A program made the translations under genes and the position numbers. This document shows, piece after piece, positions 36,190 to 47,200 of a DNA stretch of 64,000 bases. Positions within the stretch are counted from its first letter, which is position 1. The number at the start of each line of letters is the position of its first letter. The notes below the pieces were generated by a model. That model saw nothing but the letters and a program-made list of their open reading frames with translations, searched no databases and was not told where the DNA came from. The stretch spans positions 15,149,383 through 15,213,382 of the forward strand of contig NC_135252.1 of the NCBI RefSeq assembly GCF_964204865.1, given 5' to 3'. Origin of the DNA: Styela clava (Eukaryota > Chordata > Ascidiacea > Stolidobranchia > Styelidae).

Positions 36190-37260
36190 TTATATCTAGT
36201 GATTGAAATTAAATAAACATCTTGTAATGTTGGAATGTAACAAATAGCTTAAATCCAATAAAACACAAGTTTCATAATTTTTCAAAAGTCTGGCATTATT
36301 TAAATTCCTAACAGTATTTTCCATGAAATCAAAAACATAATCAAAATATTCACAGTTCATAAAAAGATGGCTAACAAATTCTGGTTCTTTTCCACATAAC
36401 ACACACATATCATTTCCTGCTATATTTCTTATTCCAGGTTTTGTTTTTACTGGTAAAATATCCCACATTAACTTGAAATTAAAGGTTTTCATATAGTTTG
36501 CCAGAATATTATTATGAATATTCTCACATGCAATATTTAAATTACAATTGCGTAGAAAAATTAATCTGTCCCCAGTCATAGAAATAACAATTTTTTTATA
36601 AATAGTTTATGCATATCTTCTTTTATATCTGTACTACTTATGTTATGCTTTCTTAAAAATTCTAATATTAATCTATACTCACTTTGAGGACAAAATCTAT
36701 GTAAACATGTATTTTTAGTTCTAATCCCCCAAAATGTACTAAGTTGTTGTCCAATATTGTATTCAACAAAGGACATACAAATATGATTGTAATCCTCATT
36801 ATAATCACATTCTCTAGCTTTATAATAATCCAAGACACTAATTATGTACATGCACATTGTAAAAATGGGTATGTTAATAATATCATAACCCCACGAATTC
36901 CCTATTTTCAGTATGCTTCTTCCATTGAATACAAATTTTTCCACGTTTACTATCTAATAGATATGCATTCCCAATAAGCATATGCTCATAGTTGTATGCT
37001 TTCAGCGTACCATACTTCGAAACCCAAAACCAAATATGTATTGAAGAATTAAAGACCTCAATACGGTCAATTTTGCACCCGACTCGGCTGAAGCAAGAGA
37101 TTTTGGCAGCGAGCAATGCGTTTTCTTAATATGCAACGAACCATTTAGCCGGACGACGTAAAAAATGCAGGGAACAATACCAAAATGAGCAAATCTTTGC
37201 AAGTTTCCACTCATTGTATATATGCTCATTGATTGAGCTTATATTGCAAAAAACAGAACG
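36190..37260 (-). pseudogene. LINE fragment, ORF2 C-terminal region, minus orientation
   Basis: Three overlapping decayed ORFs read in order on the minus strand. First, MLAAKISCFSRVGCKIDRIE to NYEHMLIGNAYLL (37116 to about 36950). Second, EKFVFNGRSILKIGNSWGYD and TFWGIRTKNTCLHRF (36944-36576). Third, FKLMWDILPVKTKPGIRN followed by CVLCGKEPEFVSHLFMNC (36579-36196), again C-x2-C-x8-H-x4-C. Frameshifts separate them. The upstream 110 bp (37250-37140) also flanks the 38-bp minisatellite at 22.3 kb. No RT catalytic block is present, so it is truncated. Confidence 0.85.
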
Positions 37261-37269
37261 GACGATCTT

Positions 37270-38234
37270 CATGTTCTGCCTGGTTATTGTATCAAAATTA
37301 TCAAACCTACTCTCCAAAAATCGTAAAAACATATACCGAAAAATTAAAAGATTTTTGCATAAATAAAATGTCCACTTTATGTACGAAAATTAAACCCGTT
37401 GATTATAAACCAGCAGAACTACTGTCCCATTAAAGTTGGCGAAAATGTGCAATTATTTAAAAAATATTGAAAGAACATATTAATTTTGATACTGTTTTAT
37501 CAGAGAAAAAGAGATTTCAGCAAAATATCGCAAAACGTTTTAATTATGGAACGTGGAATAATTAAGCGGACAGGAAAATGTCTACCCAATTTTTCCGTCT
37601 ACATAACTGTCGCTTTTTTAGCAGGGTATGTCTACTTAACTACCGCATTAGATATATATATATATATATGATATTTTTATCCATTGTGATATGTAGAGAA
37701 AAGACACCAAAACCAATTTTTAGCTTGTAAGTTCGATATTTGTTGGCGAGTCACTTGTGAAGTAACAGCATGTTCGCTAATTCATTTAGCGATTATGGAG
37801 GGATGCGAATTTGTTTTGGAGGGCTCTTGAAACCAAGGAAGGTCGGTACTGAAACTGTTTTGCTGAACTAAATCGATTGAAACGTACACGGAATAACTGC
37901 TAAATTGAACAACTAAAATATAATACAATATATCATATGCTGTTTATTGTTTCACTTCAAAATTGTTAATTTAATACGGTATTTTTTGAATTGGAAAATA
38001 ACATCAGCAGTGTTTTTATTCTGCGACAAAGTGATATCAATGGCGACACCTAGTGCATGACATTAGGTGATCATAGAAACGGGAAGCCATTAGCGTAGCA
38101 ACGGGCGTTCTCAGTTATCTGGTTGCGTCTTTTTGGCTTAAATCATGTTTATCGTCGATAACGGCTTGGTCGAATGTATATTTTGCTAATTTAGCATATC
38201 AAACAATCATTATTTTTCTACAATCTGCATAAAA
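37270..38234 (+). promoter_or_regulatory. 5' flank of the lamin-related gene
   Basis: Non-coding, with a (TA)n run near 37650. The last 200 bp before the ATG at 38235 is less AT-rich (AGCGTAGCAACGGGCG near 38091) and is the likely promoter/5' UTR. No TATA box at a useful distance was seen. Confidence 0.35.
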
Positions 38235-41200
38235 ATGGATATAGTTAGAGCCGCAGGAGACACTCCTTTGGTTTCCAACAGAGTCAGTGAGAAGGCGGAC
38301 TTGCAAAACCTAAACCATCGATTTGCATCGTACATTCAGTCTGTTCGAAATGCTCAAGAACGTGAGGTAAGTTTTGGATTATTTGTAGTCAAAGTAAATT
38401 AGATAATAATTTGCACAATTAAAATTCGACTATTTGACAAGATAAAATGTTTTGATAAGGTGAATGTAACTATATCATATTAGTTTATTTTGACTCCATA
38501 ATCAGCGGGAAAAAAACTGATAAAAACAAAATAAAACTGATTTTATAATCAGGAAAGAAAACAAAACCCTAAGTAAGGTTTAAAACGTACAGATGTTAGA
38601 TGGAAAAGTGTTGTTGATGAAAGAAGTGGTACATGTTGGCTCACCCCAAAACTAATTAAAACACGCACACATATACATACAAATACAATCACACAGACAA
38701 AATAAATGATGAGTTTAGATGATGAAATTTAGATCAGGTTTTATCCTGTATCCAGGAGTGAAATAGAGAAATATTGGTGCTCCCGAAGTATGCGAACCAA
38801 GATGGCGGACATCGGAACGTAACACCGGTAACAGGTTAGGGTTAGGCGATAATTTTTTTCCAATTTTCCTTATTTTAGTCCTATTATCAGTTCGAAGACT
38901 AGCCAAGAGCCTCCCGTAGTATTTATACCTAAAATTATGGCCTAACCCTAACCTAGTACACATATTACATTCCGATGTCCGCCATCTTGGTTCGCATACT
39001 TCGGGAGCCCCAAAATATTTTTGAAAAGATATCGCCAATTGCGAATATTTAGGGTTCTTCTAATAAGAGAGACAATTTCAATTGCATGCAAACAATTTTT
39101 TTGGAATTTTTATACCTATAAGAATACTTGGGAATCAATGGAAAGCATTTGTGGTTGAAAGTTTGATTAAATTGAATTCTGATTTTAAACAGCTTCAGCA
39201 ACGAAATTTGTTTGCTGAAAGCAGAAAACAAGCTGATATCCCAGATTCAATTCGACTACAGTATGAACAAGAGATCAGGGAACTTCAGGCAAAGTTGGAA
39301 GAAATGTCTCGAGAAAAACAGGAGCTTGAAATGTCCAGAGTAAAATATGAAACTACAACTGATGAGTATGAAAATAGGCAAGTTATCTTTGTTTCTTGCT
39401 TTTGATTAAAAATGTTGATAAATTCCACATAAAAGTGAATATAAATATTTTTGATCTTTGAAATGATTTTTTCAGTATTATTTTTTATGAGAAAACCCTC
39501 AATTCTCAAACTTGAAAAAAGAAGGCTTGATTGAATATTAAATTATATTAAACTACTTACAATGTTGCTTAGAAATGCCCAAATTACAAGTCGTGTCATT
39601 GGGTCATCTACTTGAGTTGAATTTGAGTTTAAAGTTGAGTCACTGAGCTAAGTCTCACTAGTGGAGTATGATTTCAGCACTACAGCTCTTTTTATCTAAC
39701 ATATCACATATTTTAAAATAAAAATCAGTGCAATTTGGGTTTGAAGGTCACACATGATTTTTATGATGGAAGTGACCAATGGGCACGGATCTCTTAGTTT
39801 TAAGCTTCGCTCTGCATAATTCTATCAAAACTACTGTGTTTGAATTTTTTATCATCAAAAATTAACATTACAAGAAGATTGAGATGTTGAATGACTGATT
39901 TATGACTTTTTTCATAGAATTGTCTCATTGAATGAAACTGTATTTGCGAAGCAAAATGAGCTTCAAAGGTTACATGGTGCATTAGCTGCAAAAGATGTTG
40001 AACTTCAAGAAGCAAGAGCTGATGCAACTCAGCCCAGACTTGCGTTAGAAGGTGCAAGAATGGAGACTGATGATCTCAGAAAAAGACTTGAAGAATCAGA
40101 AAGAAGGTTTGTTTGTTATTCGTTATCATTGACATCTCTCATTGCTTGTTAATAGTTGTTACGTATAAATAAACGATTTTGTATTCTTACAATTTGTACT
40201 TTTCAGATTACTTTTGGAAGGAAATGCCAAGTCAGACTTACAACAACGGTTGTCAAATATACAGAACAAAATGCAACAAGAAGTTCTTTTATATCAGCAA
40301 GTAACTAGAGCTTTATAATTTTTTTTTTATAAATGCTCAATCAATACATGTTTAAGTAAAATTTTTGAATTCTGACAAAACAAGATGATAGCCTTTTACC
40401 AGCCGTAATGTGATTCATCAGCATATGTTTAGGTTTGTTAGAAATCCCAGTTTAATTGAACTACAGAACATTCGAATGACTAGGCTCTAGTAAATATTAT
40501 GATATATGATACTAGGCGATACCAATTTTCTTAGATTCCAAGTTCCAACAAAGCGTTTCAGCAGAGGGATATCACTTTCAAGTAGAAACATTCATGAATT
40601 GTAACTGTCGATTATTTAAAACTTTTAGATCATATAACGGTAATTGATAACTCTTCTACTTTGTAGGAACAAACTGAAATGAGAAATAAATTAGAAAAAT
40701 CTCATCAACTCATTCTTCAACTTGAAGATAAAGTTAGGAAAGCAGGACAAACAGATTCAAGTCTTGCTGATATGATGAGAAAAGTGAGAGAAGCCAGTGA
40801 AGCTGAACTAAGAAGATTCATGGAAGAAACTGAAGCAAAATATAGTCTTAATGTAAGCAAGTATTTGTATTGAAACATAATATAAAAAATACTTACAGTA
40901 TATCATCATTTTCTTGTTATATGTGCTAATTTGTGAAATTCGGTTTTCACCATTACAGTAGTTGTAAAATATTGTCATGTCATTCAACAAATTTAAACTT
41001 TGCTATTTAGATACAAGAAGTTAAAATGCGGATGGATGCCAATGTCTCTAATTTGACTGCTCTTGTTGAAGAAAATGGAAATCTACGAGCACAAATCGAT
41101 ACACAGGCAGCAGATGTTCGAGCAATGGAAACAAAGGTAATAAATTCCAAAAGTTTGCTTTATATTGATGAAATGATTAATTTGTTGATCTTTTTAGTTA

Positions 41201-44200
41201 CCATACAGAGCTTCTTCTGATTTAATTATGACTTTTTTTTCTAGTTGTCAATGCTTGAAAATCAAAAAATCTCAGCTGAAAATGCATTGGAAAATGAAAA
41301 ATCCTTATTTCAATCACATGTTCGAGAGTTAGAAAGGAAGCTACAGGTATATTTTACGTTATATTTGGATGAAAGAAGTTTAAATTTGTTGAATAAACTT
41401 AAATTTCAACTTAAATATAAATACATTAAACATTGAACATTCATACAGAATTGATCGAAGGCTCTCATATTGATCTTTTATTGAGAATTAATGATAGTCT
41501 TATAAAGAAATCACATTAGATATTCATTCATTGAAGAAAAAAAACTTGTAACTAATTTATATCCTGAATGAAGTTTTGCGTTTACTTTGTATAAATTGAA
41601 TAATAAAAAAACTTGTGACCAATTTATAACTCTTACCGGTAATTCATATTTTTTGTAGTTGGATCAGAATTTGATAGAAAAAGTTTTTATAATTTCAGGA
41701 AACCCAGGATCTCCTATTGGTTAAAATTCAGGAACTTGGTATTGCTCAGGAGGCAAATATTCCATTAAAAGCGGAAATCAATGCTTTGAAAACTTTGATT
41801 GAGGAAGAAGAAAGAAGGTGTCTTATTTTTATAGTTTATTTAAATTAATAAAAAATCAATCAAACAATTAATATCAGCAATTGAAGTCAAATAATTTAAA
41901 CATTTAATCTTTAATGTAGATAATTTGAAAAACAACCAGTGCTTACAGTTACTCTGTTCTGAGGATTGATCTTCAATATGTTATAAGTCTTAACAATTTT
42001 TTATTTTTATGCTTAGGACCAGACTGCTTAACAGTGTAACGTCTATCACAGGAAATCTTCTGATACTTTTCATAATATGTCATATTTCACATAATAAAAT
42101 ATTTTCCATTAATTCTAATACTTTGCATATCGTTAACATTGGAATCAAGTTATCCATTCAAGTATTAAAATCTAAAAACATCAATATTATTGATAACAAC
42201 TCTTCGACACAATTGTGTTTATGTTTCCACCATGCTCGTACTACTAACTTCATTCCAATTTTGAGTGTATGCTCAAATAGTTACCAATTACCATCTATGT
42301 GTATACTATGTATCATTACTGTGTTCGCCAATTATTTTGGGACAATTTTGAGCGCGGCAGATTTAGCTTCGCCAGGATTACCCAAAAACGCTATTAATAT
42401 GAAAGTAGCATCTTGTTTTTATTTTTTTTAGGCTGAACACACGTTTTGTTTCATCGCCTGAAAATATGTTTATGGCATCACTCACTAATCAACAACTGTC
42501 ACCCTCTCCTGCATTTGTGGAAACATTGGGTGGATTGCCACAAAAAAGTCCAGATTACACTAGCATATCAAGGGCAACCACCTCTCCAGGGGGCTTATCT
42601 CCGAATCACCTTTTGGGAACGAGCAGTAGTTATCACAGAGAAACAAATGCTTCAACTTCTTTTCCTTTAAGCAAACGTCCTTCATCAGGTCCAAGCAAAA
42701 CAAGCTCTTCTAAGCAGGAAGATATATTAAATATACCTAGATCTGCTCCTACATATATACCAACGACTTCTGATAGATTATTAAGAGGAAATTCGAATGA
42801 ATTCGAGGTTTGTAATGAATTTTACATTGAAGTAGTGCCTATATTTAAATGATGGACAGTATATTTTATGTGCTGTATCATCAGATACAATGCACTTTTT
42901 TAGATGTTTTTTTGAACGTTTCTGTTTGGTCACATAGTATGCCAAATTTGATAGATATGCCGTATAGTTATCCTATATGGTAAAAATCTTTGGAAAATAA
43001 TTTAAAATAGTTTTAATAATTTCAACTTCAGGTTGAAAAAAATAATATAAAAATCATTTTAGATCTATTATATCATCTAAGATAAAAATAGGCTCAGAAA
43101 TGCGGTGCATCATACTGATTGTCAGGATTACACTTGTCACTGCACATCTGATTACACTGTTTGAGTTTGCACGCTCAAATACTGTGTGGGATAATTATGT
43201 GCGAGTTATTGCTGGATTCCTCTCCGCCGTAAAATGGTTCACATAACCGCTGGTTAGTTACGGCTTTCTCCACCATCAAGTCCATGCAACAGAAGCAAAT
43301 ATCTAGCTAAATAATTCTATACCCATCGACCAATGACTGGTAACCGAACGAGAATCCATGGTTTTCCATAATGATTAGGCAATTTTATTAGCTTTCCTCT
43401 CCATCAGGATAAATATGTAACTTCTACCTGAGATTTTATATTTCTGCGTGAGAAAAGAGAGAGAGAGATTTATTGCCAAAAAAACAAAGTCAACACTATT
43501 ATAAATTATTACCTATATTATGAAATGTAAGTTTATTTACTGAATGTCAAAAGCTTGCAACTAAGGGTTTGAAGCTTACAGATAGATGGTTCACAATCAA
43601 ATTTTGATACGCTAAGAGCTATAAAAGATTCTATTAATGTATATTTATATTTTTACCACTTCAATCAAGGATCCAGATATTTTAAATACATTTGAGCAAC
43701 TTCTACAAAATCCCATCGTTCTATTACAGAGCAAAGTTCTTACACCATTGTCTGAAAGTGCAAGTAGTGATTTGTTTGATATGCGGCAAGGAGATGACAA
43801 CAATAACATCAAACGTGGTCCACTCGTTGGAATGGACGAGTTACCACCCAGACCAGATAACCCAACTCCAACACCATTACCCTCACGTCCATTAAGTGCA
43901 TCTAACTCAAGATATATCTCATCTGCAGGTAGGTAATTTGCAAAATTTCGATGATGAGGCTTGGAAGGTGTTTTCATAGTTCATAAAAAAAAGATTCTGT
44001 ATACTTTTCTCCTGTTTAGTTTTGTTTTGTGAACCTCTTGTTATTCATTCTTCTGTATTTTTACTCGAAGAGCGTGTATAATGTAATATCAACAAATAAA
44101 AATGTAATGAATCAGTGAACAAGAAAATTCTGTCATTGGTTGTACTTGTCTACCTGTTTTGAGACGTTCGAAGATCACAATGAGTGTTCAATTGTATTAC

Positions 44201-47200
44201 TTTTGTTACCCTGTACTGATGTCCTCCATAACACTTTGCGACCATTATCTCCAGTCAGTATTCACTAGTTATTATATTGACAATATTGATTTAAATTAGA
44301 ATTCTTGAATAAATGGAGACTTGTTGAAAAAGAATCCAAATTGTCAATTAAAGTTTATTTCATTCCTTGAATCTACAAATATGCCATGCAACTATTTCCA
44401 TTTGTTGTTAAGGCCAAGGAAAAGACTACTTCGATGCCATGTTCAGTGACATCAGAAAAGATACTTTGTATTCAAGAGTAACGGAAGAAGACACCGGTCC
44501 TTCCACTGCTCATATTTCTTCTGTTCATCAGGACATGATCAACTCAACTGGAAGGTACTTTGTATAATTTTATTATGGAGTATTTTATAATATAATGACA
44601 AATATATTTATAGTGATTCAATGGTCTTGCTGCACAATAACACAAATATATTTCTGTAACATTTCATCTGGCCATCATCCTCATCCTCTGGCCATCATCC
44701 TCAGGCGTTACAAAATATATTTGTATTAGTGTACAACAACACTCCTAAATCCATAAGGGTAGTTATCTTTACTCTTGCTACAACATCCTTGCATTATATG
44801 TATTCGGATCCACCGGCACATAGAAGAAGGATAAGTAGTTAGTCCTGCAAAAACCAAATCATTAGCACTTATGCATTTATGATGTACAAATTTGCAGTGA
44901 ACAAACCATTCAAATTTCAATCAGATTGATAGATTTCGAGCTGCATTTTGAATTTATATAACTTGCTGTCAGAAATAGTTTAATTTGAAATGTTTGAAAA
45001 AGTTGAGTAGGCACTTTTAAGATTCATTAGATCCATGTTTGGTAAACTTTAATAAAGTCACCATGTTTTTAAATAATCAGACATCTACTTGATATCAAGT
45101 TCTTGTAAATATACTTCAATACTCTTTGTTAATATTATTTCATGCTGTGATACAATACATAAAATAAATGGAATTCTTTTATCAGTTATAATTGTTGACA
45201 GTGCTTCATTGTACACTGAATCAACATTGGCGTTGTATTGCTTATTTATACTTTTACCTTCAGCCAACCTATAGCTGGTTCCAGCAATAAAATATGGTAT
45301 TCTGGAGCTACAACCAGGTTACAAATTGTATTATATAGCTTACCGTGATATGCTGTGAGCTGAATAACAGTGTGTATATTGCAGATTAAAATAAACTGCT
45401 CTTATGCAATTAATAATTAATCCTTCGCTAAACTCTGCGTATAACTATATTATAAAAAATTGAATTCTATGTGATGGAAAATTATTCTATTATACATCAA
45501 AATTATGTTATTTTAGGTGTACAATGAATAATAATATAATTTGTCTGAAGCTTTTGATTTTACCACACAGAAGCAAATTTACCAATAATGAAAAATTTAA
45601 ATTTTCTAATTACAAAATTTTTAAACAAATCTGTTTGAGTATCACATTTTTCAATTTTCAATCAAAATGAGGTAAATTACTGGGGTATTTCTCAATTATC
45701 AACTTTATTTCTAAATAAAAAAATTTCCGTATTTCTGATTTGCTTTGTTTATAACTTGGTTGCGCAAACTTCGAATAATGTCTTCAAGCAATGAATTGTT
45801 TTGTTTTACGATGTCTCTGTCTACGTCTTAAGCCGACTAGTCATAGACGAGTATTTGTGATTGCTTTTAATAATTTATGTATATTAGGAGACTGTTGACT
45901 AAATTGGGTGTGAAATTGTTGTGTTGCTAAATTTTTATGTTATCATCGGATTTGATTTGGAACATATTTAAAATTATAATTATCAAAGCTACTTCACCAA
46001 GATGGAGAATTCAAATTCAAATTTTGGTTTACACCACCATTTGTGGCTTTTAATTTGTATCAAAGTAATTGAATTGAGAAATGTGAAACCTTGAGAGTTT
46101 GCATTAACCAGGACTGTGTTTTTAGCATCCCAGCTTTCGTAATTTTTTGTGCTAGAATTTCATATTTACTTGAAAGATATTTATTACGATTAATATGACA
46201 TTTGAAAGGGATAATAATTGATAAGGAAAACAGTTTTACGACCATTTTAGAATATTTTAGAACTTCACATTTTGAGCAACAGATTTGACATTTATGAAAC
46301 TGATTAAAGATCTCCTAGATACCACTCAATAACTGATAAAATTGTACTTGGTATCTGGCAAGAACAAATATTATGTTGTTGTTTCCTTTCAAAAAGGATA
46401 TTAGAAATATTTTCTAAACTGCTTTGTGAATCTTGAACTAAGAAGGATGAGGTATATCCTATAATCAAAATTTCAAACCATGGTATCCATCATACTTTAC
46501 AATAATAAATTAATAAAATTGGACATCTATATTTGCAATCCTTAGTTTTGCTTTCATTTTATTATTCAACTTTATAATTGTTCAATTGATTAGTACACTA
46601 TATTTGAAAATCATTGTAATTAACTGTAATCTATATGTTAATATAAAAATAACCTTTCCATTCATCCAGTGCCACAGGAAATGTGAAAGTTCTACAAGTT
46701 GCAGATGATGGATCGTGTGTAGTTGTTAGCAACACATCTGCCACACAAGAAGAAAATATCGGTGGTTTTATGTTGCAACAATCTGTTGGAGGGCATCCTG
46801 TAGCTGTGTTTAGATTTCCTCCTAGAACCAGACTGAAGCCATCAACTACTACTACAGTAATTTGCTTTTGTGAATCATGACTATCTCTTGTCTTATCAGA
46901 AATTATCAGAGACAAATAAGATGTTTCTGGATCAATAACTTGTATTTGGACTTTGTTAACACTTTAACATTGATATAGCCATAATAGCATAGTGGTGAAA
47001 ATGTGGGATTCAACCATGTTAGCATCACATGATAGAGATCACTGGTTCAAATCCCATGCCCACCACCTCACCCAGGATGCCAATATTTAAAGATTCCAGT
47101 CCTTCCAAAAACGCATGGCGCTTTCTTGTATATCGTTTACATTTTGTATAGAGCCTCGTTCAGAGTGAGATGTGTGAAAAATTCCACAAAAAAAATTTGG

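Noticed and set aside
38835-38955. Interstitial telomere
   Set aside because: Only two TTAGGG-like units per arm, always at the same place in MITE copies; part of the element, not a telomere relic.
42009-42431. 140-codon plus-strand ORF inside the lamin-related gene
   Set aside because: It lies in intron 8, runs into the exon 9 acceptor polypyrimidine tract (FYFF end), is AT-driven in composition and matches no family.
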